This document shows positions 46,279 to 57,641 of a DNA stretch of 64,000 bases, piece after piece; the first letter of the stretch is position 1, and each line of letters opens with the position of its first letter. The translations under genes and the position numbers were made by a program. Source of the stretch: Symsagittifera roscoffensis (lineage: Eukaryota; Xenacoelomorpha; Acoela; Convolutidae). Below the pieces are notes generated by a model that saw nothing but the letters and a program-made list of their open reading frames with translations, had not been told where the DNA came from and searched no databases. The stretch is from contig NC_087067.1 of NCBI RefSeq assembly GCF_963678635.1, positions 39,638,379 through 39,702,378 of the forward strand. Direction: 5' to 3'.

Positions 46279-47534
46279 TCAGACTAGGTTCTGTTTGATC
46301 CATTCAATGTATGCCGAAACCGAGTGTACACTCCCCATCCAGTACATTACAGACTTCCTAATTTCACGACTCCGTACAAGCACAAGGGTGCGCTGCTCTT
46401 CAGAGGGTAAACAGGGCCTCCTGAGTCACCCCGGCAAACGTCCCTGTTGACCCCCATCAAACAGATCTTTAATTTAAAGGACCAGTTGTTATATGGACAA
46501 TATGGTCTCTCATAGAGACGAACTTCCTGAAGGATTCGGGGAAAATAAGTTGCGGTATCTGAAGTGGACCCCATTCCACAGACTGCAATTGTGATTCGTC
46601 ATAGACTTGAGTGCATTTCTGGCTATTGGAAACTCTCTCGGTTTGATAGAGCAGCGCTATGTCGTCCTTTGAGCCTTGTGAAGATTGAGTTGATAATTTT
46701 ATGTTTAGATTTTTTGAGCGGAATTTGACTACATACTGATCGAGCTAGATGGAACAAGAACTATATTTTATACCGTAGAGGATACATTTCCGGTTGCTTT
46801 TTCACAAAACAGGATTGAAAACTTTTACGAATGAATTTGCCATCAGGAAAATTACTTGGAAGTGGATTCACAACATAATCTGTTTTAAACGCTGAATTCG
46901 AGCTTTTGTCATAATTTAGAATGATCAACTTGAGTATGTTTTGACATTTTTTACACTATTATTTTAATTTTATTTTTCAATTTGAGCAAAAATTTTAGTT
47001 TTATGTCCTACACAAATCCTTTTTGGACTAACTTTGAATTTGGAAACATAAAGTGATTCCCTCCATTCCGTTTGCTGACATAGCCCGGATGAATTCTGTA
47101 TCTGGCGCGAATTCGTTGAAGTCTGGGTCGGGATTGTGTAAAGTCACCTACTTCGACCGTTACAGAGCCTCCTAAAACCATACAAAGGTGTTTATCGCTT
47201 AAAATCGAAAATTGAATAAAATCCAGTCAACATAAGCGAAGAACATGAGGGGGAGGGGGGAGACGGTGTTGGCTGGGTTTTTTGAAAATTAAAACATACC
47301 TTGTTTAAAGCATTGGGCAGCACTGAGCACATGTTCTGATGTGATGATGCTGCCTCCACACCTGGATGTTCCCTTATTGTGCCTAATTTTGGCGCGAACG
47401 TAGAAAAGTTTTTCGGGCGAATCGTATCCATTCATAATTGTGTGTACGTATGCGAAACAAAGATCGCTTCCTTCTGCCACGAACGCTAATAGTTGTTTTT
47501 CCGCGTGTAAAGCCGGTTTTTCCCCCATAACCAT
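46279..47534 (-). pseudogene. Trypsin-like serine protease copy 3 (inactivated)
   Basis: Inferred exons are 47300-47534, 47033-47171, 46829-46902 and 46279-46674. Donors gtatgt and gttagt are visible. Exon 1 reads IMNGYDSPEKLFYVR and GGSIITSEHVLSAAQC: the catalytic His is replaced by Gln (codon at 47313-47315). Exon 4 keeps DDIAL with the catalytic Asp and DVCRGDSGGP with Ser195 and Asp189. It has lost one base near 46597, relative to copy 1, and has TAA at 46347-46349 just before a conserved Cys. No clear signal peptide is present. The gene cannot make an active protease. Confidence 0.8.
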
Positions 47535-47694
47535 ACTTTAGAGTTCTTTTTGAAAAAAGTTATTTTTGAAGGTTATCTTGCAATTGCTGTTAAAGAGATG
47601 CATCGTTCTTAAAATGATCTTGCGATATTCTTGCAAGATCTTGCCATATAACCTCCCTGGATTGACTAGGGTACGCATGTATTTATAGTTCGGC

Positions 47695-48056
47695 CAGGGG
47701 TGGTTTTAGTGGGGGGTGGTGGTGGCGGACGTCTTCCCTCCTCACGGATTCGACCCCCTGTCAACCCAAAAGCCGCCCTTTGGTACTTTTTAAGAAACCC
47801 ATTTTCGGCCAACCAACCCTAAAAATATTCTAAAGGCGCCTTCGGCGCCATTATATACGAAATTTGAGGGGGAGGGCGCGCCGAAAAAAAATTTATTTTT
47901 TGGTCACAATTTTTTGGTCAAAACAGAGACTAAATCGTGCTTAGGGAGAGCTCGAAAAATCAATTCAGTCAACCTAAAAAAAAGGTCGACAAAGTTTACG
48001 AAGTTTTTTTGAAAATCCGCCCCCCCCCCTTCAAGAAAACTCTAGATCCGCCCCTG
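47695..48056. mobile_element. hAT-type MITE with perfect 8-bp target duplication
   Basis: Flanked by agttcggc at 47687-47694 and 48057-48064. Ends caggggtgg and ccgcccctg. The shared interior block includes gccttcggcgcc and gctcgaaaaatcaatt. Non-coding. Confidence 0.9.
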
Positions 48057-48188
48057 AGTTCGGCTACTTTGTTCAAATGCTGGTTGAAAAAATTAAAAGC
48101 CATTGTTAATTCGATTTACTTAAAATTATAGTTTGTACTTCACTCTTGGTTACAAAAATCATACTGTATATTTTGAGTTACTAGTTAA

Positions 48189-49026
48189 TTTTATGTTTAG
48201 ATTTTTTGAGCGGAATTTGACTACATACTGATCGAGCTAGATGGAACAAGAACTATATTTTATACCGTAGGGGATACATTTCCGGTTGCTTTTTCACAAA
48301 ACAGGATTGAAAACTTTTACGAATGAATTTGCCATCAGGAAAATTACTTGGAAGTGGATTCACAACATAATCTGTTTTAAACGCTGAATTCGAGCTTTTG
48401 TCATAATTTAGAATGATCAACTTGAGTATGTTTTGACATTTTTTACACTATTATTTTAATTTTATTTTTCAATTTGAGCAAAAATTTTAGTTTTATGTCC
48501 TACACAAATCCTTTTTGGACTAACTTTGAATTTGGAAACATAAAGTGATTCCCTCCATTCCGTTTGCTGACATAGCCCGGATGAATTCTGTATCTGGCGC
48601 GAATTCGTTGAAGTCTGGGTCGGGATTGTGTAAAGTCACCTACTTCGACCGTTACAGAGCCTCCTAAAACCATACAAAGGTGTTTATCGCTTAAAATCGA
48701 AAATTGAATAAAATCCAGTCAACATAAGCGAAGAACATGAGGGGGAGGGGGGAGACGGTGTTGGCTGGATTTTTTGAAAATTAAAACATACCTTGTTTAA
48801 AGCATTGGGCAGCACTGAGCACATGTTCTGATGTGATGATGCTGCCTCCACACCTGGATGTTCCCTTATTGTGCCTAATTTTGGCGCGAACGTAGAAAAG
48901 TTTTTCGGGCGAATCGTATCCATTCATAATTGTGTGTACGTATGCGAAACAAAGATCGCTTCCTTCTGCCACGAACGCTAATAGTTGTTTTTCCGCGTGT
49001 AAAGCCGGTTTTTCCCCCATAACCAT
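48189..49026 (-). pseudogene. Trypsin-like serine protease copy 2, lacking the last exon
   Basis: Inferred exons are 48792-49026, 48525-48663 and 48321-48394, almost identical to copy 3, including the His-to-Gln change (48805-48807). The tandem-duplication junction at 48188/48189 removes exon 4, so the Asp and Ser of the triad are missing. A transcript would read into copy 3. Confidence 0.82.
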
Positions 49027-49186
49027 ACTTTAGAGTTCTTTTTGAAAAAAGTTATTTTTGAAGGTTATCTTGCAATTGCTGTTAAAGAGATGCATCGTTC
49101 TTAAAATGATCTTGCGATATTCTTGCAAGATCTTGCCATATAACCTCCCTGGATTGACTAGGGTACGCATGTATTTATAGTTCGGC

Positions 49187-49548
49187 CAGGGGTGGTTTTA
49201 GTGGGGGGTGGTGGTGGCGGACGTCTTCCCTCCTCACGGATTCGACCCCCTGTCAACCCAAAAGCCGCCCTTTGGTACTTTTTAAGAAACCCATTTTCGG
49301 CCAACCAACCCTAAAAATATTCTAAAGGCGCCTTCGGCGCCATTATATACGAAATTTGAGGGGGAGGGCGCGCCGAAAAAAAATTTATTTTTTGGTCACA
49401 ATTTTTTGGTCAAAACAGAGACTAAATCGTGCTTAGGGAGAGCTCGAAAAATCAATTCAGTCAACCTAAAAAAAAGGTCGACAAAGTTTGCGAAGTTTTT
49501 TTGAAAATCCGCCCCCCCCCCTTCGAGAAAACTCTAGATCCGCCCCTG
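49187..49548. mobile_element. hAT-type MITE, duplicated with the 1,492-bp unit
   Basis: Same element and same target duplication as 47695-48056. It was copied by the tandem duplication, not by a new transposition. Confidence 0.9.
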
Positions 49549-49680
49549 AGTTCGGCTACTTTGTTCAAATGCTGGTTGAAAAAATTAAAAGCCATTGTTA
49601 ATTCGATTTACTTAAAATTATAGTTTGTACTTCACTCTTGGTTACAAAAATCATACTGTATATTTTGAGTTACTAGTTAA

Positions 49681-50942
49681 TCAGACTAGGTTCTGTTTGA
49701 TCCAGCCAATGTATGCAGAAACCCGAGTGTACACTCCCCATCCAGTACATTTCGGACTTCCGAAGCTCACGACTCCGTACAAGCACAAGGGTGCGCTGCT
49801 CTTCAGAGGGTAAACAGGGCCTCCTGAGTCACCCCGGCAAACGTCCCTGTTGACCCCCATCAAACAGATCTGTATTTTAAAGGACCAGTCGTTATATGGA
49901 CAATGTGGACTCTCATAGAGACGAACTTCCTGAAGGACTCGAGGAACATAAGTTGCGGTGCCCGAAGTGGACCCCATTCCACAGACTGCAATTGTGAATT
50001 CGTCATAGTCTTGGGTGCACAGTTTTAGTTTCTGGCTTTTGGAAACTGCCTCGGTTAGATAGACCAGCGCTATGTCGTCCTTTGAGACTTGTGAAGATTG
50101 AGTTGATCAGTTTATGTTTAGATTTCTTGGGCGGAATTTGACTACATACTGATCGAGCTAGATGCAACAAGAACTATATTTTATACCGTAGGGGATACAT
50201 TTCCGGTTGCTTTTTCACAAAACAGGATTGAAAACTTTTACGAACAAATTTGCCATCAGGAACATTACTTGGAAATGGATTTACACTTTAGTCTGTTTTA
50301 AACGCTGAATTATAATTAAGTATATTTTGACAATTTTTAAACTATTCTTTTAATTTGATTTTTCAATTTTAGCAAAAAGTTCAGTTTTATGCCTGACACA
50401 AATCCCTTGACTAATTTTGAATTTGGAAACATAAAGTGATTCCCTCCATTCGGTGTGCTGACATAGCCCGGGTGAATTCTGTATCTGGCGCGAATTCGTT
50501 GAAGTCTGGGTCGGGATTGTGTAAAGTCACCCACTTCGACCGTTACAGAGCCTCCTAAAACAATACAAAGCTATTTATCGCTTAAAATCGAAGATTGAAT
50601 AAAATTCAGTCAACATAAGCGAAGAACATGAGGGGTAGGGGGGGGGGGGGAGATGTTGGCTGGATTTTTCGAAAAATAAAACATACCATGTTTAAAGCAA
50701 TGGGCAGCACTGAGCACATGTTCTGATGTGATGATGCTGCCTCCACACCAAGATTCTCCCTTATTGTGCCTGATTTTGATGCGAACGTAGAAATTTCTTT
50801 CGGGCGAGTCGTATCCATTCACAATTGCCGATCGGTTACTGACGACAACGCTCATTTCATCATTATCATCATCCCACAGTTGAGAACACACAATCTGTGC
50901 ACCGATCGCAAAAAGCGTAAAAATGTTTTTGAGATTGATCAT
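49681..50942 (-). CDS. Trypsin-like serine protease copy 1, possibly decaying
   Basis: Probably a secreted S1-family endopeptidase. Exon 1 (50687-50942) has an ATG, a hydrophobic signal peptide (MINLKNIFTLFAIGAQIVCS), then IVNGYDSP and LSAAHC with the catalytic His. Exon 2 (50416-50554) gives GGSVTVEVGDFTQ and IHPGYVS. Exon 4 (49681-50087) gives DDIALVYL with the Asp, DVCRGDSGGP with Ser195 and Asp189 (trypsin-type Lys/Arg specificity), and CTGWGVYTRV. Donor gtatgt and acceptor ttttag bound intron 1. The small exon 3 (about 50242-50310) contains a TAA at 50288-50290, and the exon 2 donor reads AT where the paralogues have GT. The activation site lacks the usual Arg directly before IVNG. It may be functional by a different splice path, or freshly broken. 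Confidence 0.75.
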
Positions 50943-51433
50943 TCTATTTTATTCACAAAAACTTATCCGACTATTTTTGAAGTCAATTCAAAGTTTGAAT
51001 GATTCAAAAAGTAAAACAAAGAGTCACTGCATTTTATTGGAGGGGTTTTGAGTACGGGAAAATCAGAGTCACTAGATTTGGTCCTAAATTAAAACATATA
51101 AGACTGACTTTCGGTGCTTTGATTTTATTGCTTTAAATTCAGCTTGACTAAAAATATACATCAAAGTGTGGAAAGACTCCTGACTTAATCTGATGGAATT
51201 AAGAATTTGAGTCATTTCATATGATAGTTATGTGAAAAGAGCGAGAGCCTGAGTGCATGGGTTTGTGCCATATCCTTTTCATGCTCGTTTCCGCTTTCAC
51301 TCCACCTTTCAAATTTTCAGGTTCCATGGTTCTTTTATAAGTAATAGATCTGATACATTGATGCATTGATGCATTGTCAGATTAGCATGACAATAGGCGT
51401 ACGACATAACTACCCGGGTCTAAGTCCGCCACC

Positions 51434-51919
51434 TAAGAAAAGACCGGCGCGACTCAAATTTGACAATTCCAGACTGGCGCGACTTTTTATTGGCAATTCC
51501 AGACCGGCGCGACCGAAACTTGGCAATTGAAGACCGGCCAGACTGAACAAAAACGATCGCGACAGGCGCGACACAAAACACCGTCGGAACCGGCACGACC
51601 GAAAGTAATGGCGCGACCGACGCGACTGAAAACTTTCAACTTCAGACCGGCGCGACTGAAAATAAACCTTTAAGAAAAGACTTAGGCGGCGCGGCGCGAC
51701 TTCAGAAAAGACATAAGCGGCACGGTGCGACTTGAGAAAGGACTTAAGCGGCGCGGCGCGACTTACGAAAAGACTTAAGCGGCGCGGCGCGACTTACGAA
51801 AAGACTTAAGCGGCGCGGCGCGACTTAAGAAAAGACATAAGCGGCACGGTGCGACTTGAGAAAAGACTAAAGCGGCGCGACGCAACTTAAGAAAAGACTT
51901 AAGCGGCGCGGCGCGACTT
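51434..51919. repeat. GC-rich minisatellite, 31-bp units
   Basis: The first half (51434-51655) has loose repeats of agaccggcgcgac. The second half (about 51672-51919) has eight 31-bp units of gcggcgcggcgcgactta plus agaaaagactt. Units 2 and 6 share gcggcacggtgcg, and units 1 and 5 share acata, suggesting a 4-unit (124-bp) higher-order period. It is strikingly GC-rich in an AT-rich region. The upstream 50943-51433 holds no gene. Confidence 0.92.
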
Positions 51920-54558
51920 GTTGCTCTCCTCCTCCCTCTACAGTAAAAAAAAGCATTTTTTTATTATGAAACTAGTCGATGCCTGTTTTCCATTCTACGT
52001 CGTTTCAAAACTTGGACTGATCTCCAGACATTCTTTGATGTAGTCTGAAATGCAATTTCCAAAATGTGATCTTTTCTAGTACCGCATTTTAAAAATTTGA
52101 GATTGAAAAATTTTTTGCACGCAACAATCGCTGATCGAGAGAAAATAAATCTGACTTGTAAATTGGAAGTCTGACTTGTAAATTTTCACCCATGGGGACA
52201 AACAGCCACTCTTTAACATCATGTCAAATTTTTTGACCTGGCAATCTGTTTTTCGAGCAGAAGAAAATCAAATGATTTTATTTCACCGCACCAGCAGAAT
52301 ACGATGAGTCACAAAGAGTCGGCGACAGCTGAAAACCTTCTTTTTCAACTGACAAATGTCGTTGGGAAAACAACAGTTGCTGTTATGAAGCTGCGTCTGA
52401 AACCGATGCTTGAATTGAAGGCCAGGTTACTTGCTACCCGACTAGAGGGATGTATTCTTAAGGTAGAATTGATGATTCTACTGTATTACATGTATTAGTA
52501 ACCTGAGTGTAAGATAGATTAATCATTATGTTAAGTAGTACAACAAACAAAGGGTCGAGCCCAAAATAATTCAATCTTCGAAGATATAGTTTCTCCTATG
52601 CCAGAAAACACATAAACAATGAAATTGGTGAGTGACCCCAGATCGGAACTAACACAGCTAACTTTATGAAATTCATAGGAAAAGTACTTGAGTTGATTGG
52701 ACGCGGGCATATGAAAAACGGGACCCCTTAAACCCATGGAGGGCAAGTGATAAAGTTCCCGGGAGTGTAAATGAGCCTTTCAGAACTGGGCAACTAGCTG
52801 CAGTATTAGGCTCAAATTTTGTTATAGGTCTAGCTGCGGGAAGCTTAAGTTAAGAACCCCAAACCCCCAGAAACTCGACTTCTGTTTCTATGCCAGCCAT
52901 AGTTTCCGGAAATTGTTTCTTGAGCCCCAATCAACGCAGGGAGATGACACTTGAAGGGATGATACGTAGTGGCAAGATACATCAAATGCATTGTACATCG
53001 CTTTTCTTCCCTTGCGATTGAGCATTAAAAAAGAGCATGAACCAAGGGGTAATCCTTTGGTAGGCTAGTTTAATCTGATTACGAACCTAGACCTTTCGGG
53101 ATATTATCGTGTCTTAGTTCCACCTCCCCGTCATTACACGGTATAAAGGGGAGAAACCCTGCAGCCGTTAAGCAGAGTTAAAGCGTGCTTAGAGGAAACG
53201 TCTCTCGATATTTTTGCACTTAAAGCTTCAACCATGCCTAGAAAAACCATCATTCAGAGATTCCATTAATGAATCTGTTAGAATTTCTGGCTAGATTGAA
53301 CATTATGAACCGGTAATTCAACCTCCTAGCTTTAGTTGCTATCCATAGGACAACTGCGTGGCTCTGCTGAAAACGAATGTTGTACAAATCCCGTATCATT
53401 TTGGTGGGAAACAGTTTTTATAAAAAATGCTTGATAAGTTTTTCACCGACGATTTGAGCATCAGGTTATGAACTGTATCAAGGCAATGAATTAATCTTTT
53501 CTTTTTGCAATTTGGAATTGCGTTTTTTGTTGATGTCTATAGAAGTTAATTGTTTTTGTACTCGGACGCTTATACGTCTCAAACAGAAGAACTTTTTGTG
53601 CAATTGCTTACAAGAAATATCATAGGCATATATCAGTTTCTTGAGATTGAATAGTCCATGGAAATCAGCTCACTCAGTTTAGTACAAGGAAATAGAAATG
53701 TGTAAAATAGCGTCGACGCACCTAGTCTTTGGAAGGTTGGTTTTTGATTTTTAGAGAATTTTCCATGCAACTTTAGGAAGCCATGAAACCATGTGCTCTT
53801 TTTCCTTCCGTCCCCCACCTCACATAAGCATCATTATGTTTGTGTAACGGGTGATTTTACAAGGTTTAGTATGAAAAATAAATATGTTTGTCAGGCCCTA
53901 ATTAATCAGCATGCCAATTTTTGTACCAACTAGACAATTTAAACAAAAAGTTACTTGTGAAAATTCGCAGGTCGAGGGGGGAGGGAAAAAGAGCCAAATC
54001 TCAATCAGGGGCGGATCCGAGATTTTGTCGACTTTTTTTAGGTTGACTAAATTGTTTTTCTGAGATCAAACAAATCACTATAAAGACACTGTTTTGACCA
54101 AATTTTCTGCTCCACGGCCAAATTTTTCAAAAAAAAAAATGCCAAAAAAGCATTGGTGAACAGCCAAAAAAGCATTGCTGTCCCAAAATTGGATGTCCTA
54201 AAGTAGTACTAAAAAGGGGACTCTTTGGGTCGACAGTAGGTCGACGAATCCCTGAGAGATAGGCCAACCCCTCCCCCCATCTACTAAACTAAGTCAGCCC
54301 TTGATCATCATGAATTTTCGAGCAATCATTTATTTTTTCTCGATCAGCGATTGTTGCGTGCAAAATATTTTTAAATCTCAAATTTTGGAATGTGGTAGTG
54401 GAAAAGATCACATTTTGGAAATTGCATTTCAGACTACATCAAAGAATGACTGGAGATCAGTCCAAATTTTGAAACGACGTAGAATGGAAAACAGGCATCG
54501 ACTAGTGTCATCATAAAAATATGCTTTTTTTGTAGAGGGAGGAGGAGAGCAACAAGTC
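51915..54558. mobile_element. Segment with ~230-bp inverted terminal repeats
   Basis: Left arm 51915-52150 starts gacttgttgctctcctcc. Right arm 54330-54558 ends with its reverse complement. The arms align nearly end to end (for example cagacattctttgatgtag on the left). The 2.2-kb interior has no transposase frame, although a hAT-type MITE sits near its right end. The left arm begins inside the last minisatellite unit, and the right flank does not continue the minisatellite. A foldback-type DNA element is the simplest reading. Confidence 0.65.
54006..54303. mobile_element. hAT-type MITE, degraded copy
   Basis: Starts caggggcggatccgag and ends cagcccttg. The flanks atctcaat and atcatcat match at 6 of 8 positions. 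The interior shares cactataaagacactgtttt with the copy at 29637. Confidence 0.7.
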
Positions 54559-54574
54559 TTGTTCGAATTTCTCC

Positions 54575-54640
54575 ACTCTACCATATTAAATTTATCCTGC
54601 CATATTAAATTCGAATTTCCATATTAAATTTATCCTGCGA
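54575..54640. repeat. Short tandem repeat ccatattaaatttatcctg
   Basis: Three imperfect copies of a roughly 19-24-bp unit just right of the inverted-repeat segment. The stretch 54641-55610 shows no recognised gene. Confidence 0.8.
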
Positions 54641-55610
54641 AAACAGTTATACGTTTCAGTTCATTTGGTTCAGCTTCTTTAACGTTTGAGAGCACACAGA
54701 ATTAAACACAGTAATTTCATGAACTGTCATTAGTTTCCGTAGAAAACACCCAGTAGCTTGCTCTCTGCAAAAGTCAGTCGGTGATTTTAGGCATTCGAGT
54801 TTCTACTGTCAGTTTCAAAATTTCAATTTGGGATGCCTCACATTTAAAATTTTTTTTTAAATAAACAATCATGGGAAGCCTTTCTTGAAAATGAAACGCC
54901 AAATCTAGATATTCATCTTTCCAATTGAACGATTATTTATCATATATCCTTGAAGAGCATTTAAGGGTCTTTTAGGGTCCCCCGTGCCACGGTCAAAACC
55001 GATTTTTTGTGTGATACAGACGACAACTCGCAACAGCTTATTATCGCAACTCGCACCAAAAGATTAACTCGAAATTATAGACAACTCGCATTAAAAGACT
55101 TGCATCAAAATTACCGCACCGCATTTTTTTGTTACGAATTGTAATTTGTTGCAAGTTGTCGCGGAAACCCATTAACTTTGTTAAGGTTTTTTATGAAAAC
55201 CAAACTTGATAAAAAATTATTAATTACCATGCGAGTCAAATTTCATAACGATTATATTACATGAATAACATTGGAGTTTTAGAATACACAGTGGTACTTT
55301 CAGTTTTTAATTTTGGTTTTTTGCAATAAAAGCTGGATGCCATTGAAAGCAAAATATTCCTTGAAAATCGTTCACTCGCATTCTCCGACTATACTAAAAC
55401 GCAAAAAATAGTTGGAATGAAAAAAAAAAGAAAAATTTGGCATAAATTGAACGTACAAATAACGTGTCTGGCCACCTCAGGCCGTAATCGCTGCTCGATA
55501 AGACCAGGCCTAGTTTACAAGTATTTTTTAAAGTGTTTTTTGGGTACTGTTTTCCTTCAAATTTTTATTGCGGACACCCTCTCCGTTTCTTGTATAGATT
55601 AACACAAAAC

Positions 55611-56520
55611 TGCTCGTATCAGGACGAAACCCTGAATGTTTCGACTGCTTTTAAAGGTCTATGGAGCAGGAATAACATTAAAAAACTAGATGTAATAAGA
55701 ATGAAATGAAAATTTATAAAATTAATTTGAGATTTATGTTGTGAAAATCATCCCCCAGACGCCACATAAATTAACTGGTAACAAATCAATTATGGCAAAT
55801 GAGCATCTTTCAACTAATTTGGAACAATTTTTAAGACGGAATAAATCTCCGCTTACGCGTTAATAACACGAAATATATCGCGCGCTGATTGTCCCAAATT
55901 GGCCAAAATGGCAATATTTAAAACCCGTAACTTTACGAAAAACGATCACAGGTGGAATATCTTTGCAATGAATGATATAAAAAAAAGATATCATTGTTGT
56001 TCCGACTTTCGATAAGAAAGTGACGGAATATTTGTGCTCGGGGTGGGTTTTTTCTGCAGACAAATTTCGACTTTTTAACTAGCCATTTTTTACAAAAATT
56101 TTTCATATAATTCAAAAAGTATTGCTGTGCTAAGCTTAAACTTGAAAAGATATTTCACCTGTGATCATTTTTCGTAAAGTTATGGGGGTTCAAAGACTGC
56201 CATTTTGCCATTTTGGGCAATTAATGTGCAATATAATTCGCGCTATTAACGCGTAAGCGGATTTTTTAATCCGTGTTAGAAATTGTTCCAATTGGTTGAA
56301 AGAAGCTTATTTGCCATAATTGATTTGTTACAAGGAGCAAAAACTTTTGTTTTGTACTTTATATGGCGTGTGGGGGTTGATTTTCGTTAAAAAAATTGAA
56401 ATTTTAGAAAAAAAAATTTCATTTTATTTTATTTCATCTAACTTTTTTATATTGCTTGTGTTATTACTGCTCCATAAATCTTACAGCCGGAACATTCAGG
56501 GCTTTGCCCTGATACGAGCA
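55611..56520. mobile_element. 0.9-kb palindromic element
   Basis: Arms of about 365 bp (55611-55975 and about 56150-56520) are inverted copies. The termini are tgctcgtatcagg and its complement. Inner landmarks in both arms are gtaacaaatcaattatggc and the acgatcacaggtg/cacctgtgatcat pair. A central 170 bp includes gaaagtgacggaat. There is no coding frame with a domain. Partial relatives lie at 31330-31570, 35337-35777 and 37790-38090. No clear target-site duplication. Confidence 0.8.
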
Positions 56521-56789
56521 ATCTTGTCTAACTTAATAATTAACAACTACCGTCTATTTTTTTTCTAAATGGAATTTTTGCAATAAATGCGACATGTCTC
56601 AACAAATGAAAAATCGAGAAAAAGCATACTTGCTTGGCTATTCAAAAAATCCGGATCGAAAATCAAATGCTGTCAATTTTTTATAAAAATGTTCCGAGTA
56701 TGAAAAACATCCCAGCCATTTATATTCCTCCAACTCCTAGATATTCGAAACAATAACAATTGACCCTAAAATTTGCTGATTAGTCCTAA

Positions 56790-57065
56790 AAATTTCAGGC
56801 ACCAATATTTAATAATTTTGAGAGGGAAGCGCATGCCAAAAAAGTTGCATTTTTTGTCAAATTTTTCCTTTAAGTGCCTAAAAACCTTTTTTGTCCTGTT
56901 TTTTTTTCTAAATTTTGCCTGCGGTCAAATAGATGTGGTCGAAATAGAGTCTATACACTATAATGAGAGAGCTCAGAAAATCAATTTGGTCGAAAAAAAG
57001 TTACAAAAATGTTCTGAATTTTTTTTGAAAATCCGCCCCACTCGAGAAGTGCTAGATCCCCCCTG
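56790..57065. mobile_element. hAT-type MITE, left end lost
   Basis: Ends gctagatcccccctg, preceded by tccgccccactcgagaag and the family block gctcagaaaatcaatttggtcg. The left terminus cannot be located. The rest of 56521-57590 holds no gene. Confidence 0.55.
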
Positions 57066-57612
57066 GAACAATTTTCTTCTTCTTAAACAAAATAGCATTC
57101 AAAATAGAATTTAGCTGTTCATCAAAAACTCAAAGTGTCGCATCAGAAATAACTAAAAAAAACTTGCTGATGTCTTTCTTGTCTAAGGATCTAACTAACT
57201 AAAGGCGTTAGTTATTATTTTTCCGCCTTTAGCAGTTCTGCTTATAATGTTTTTTTTTCACAACATGTTTGAAACCTGTTTGACTTTACAGCGTGTTGTT
57301 TTTTCTCACATTTTTGATTTCTTTTTTGATGTCTTTTGATTGATTCAACCTCGATTTGAAAGTCGATGGTTTTGTTTTCGGAGGTGTTAAAAAGTTAGGC
57401 TAAAACCGTCTGTTGGTTAGAACTGATTAAACTTACATTAAGACTAGTTTAAGACGGGTTGGTTAAGATTCCTACAAGTTTGTTGTAGGCTTTTATCTAA
57501 GACAAAATAAAAGACTAAGGTATCTAAGCTAAGTTAAGAGATGATAAAAAGGTTGAATTAGTTTCACAAGATTAGTTGCATATCAAAATTTTACAGTGAA
57601 CAAACTCTAAAT

Positions 57613-57641
57613 CTGCCAAAAGCCTTTGCGCTTTTGGCAGG
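57613..57641. other. Perfect 10-bp hairpin followed by T run
   Basis: ctgccaaaag and cttttggcag flank a 7-nt loop, then gttttttt. It probably lies in the 3' LTR or untranslated part of element C. Its role is unknown. Confidence 0.5.

Larger units (their letters stand above)
46697..49680. repeat. Nearly identical 1,492-bp tandem duplication
   Basis: Units 46697-48188 and 48189-49680 differ at only a few positions by eye (for example around 47274/48766, 48000/49492 and 48034/49526). Each unit carries protease exons 1-3, upstream DNA and the MITE with its target duplication. Exon 4 was outside the duplicated segment. Confidence 0.92.

Noticed and set aside
51434-51919. CRISPR-like array or coding repeat
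   Set aside because: A head-to-tail 31-bp minisatellite without spacers; the open frames are short and shift with unit length.
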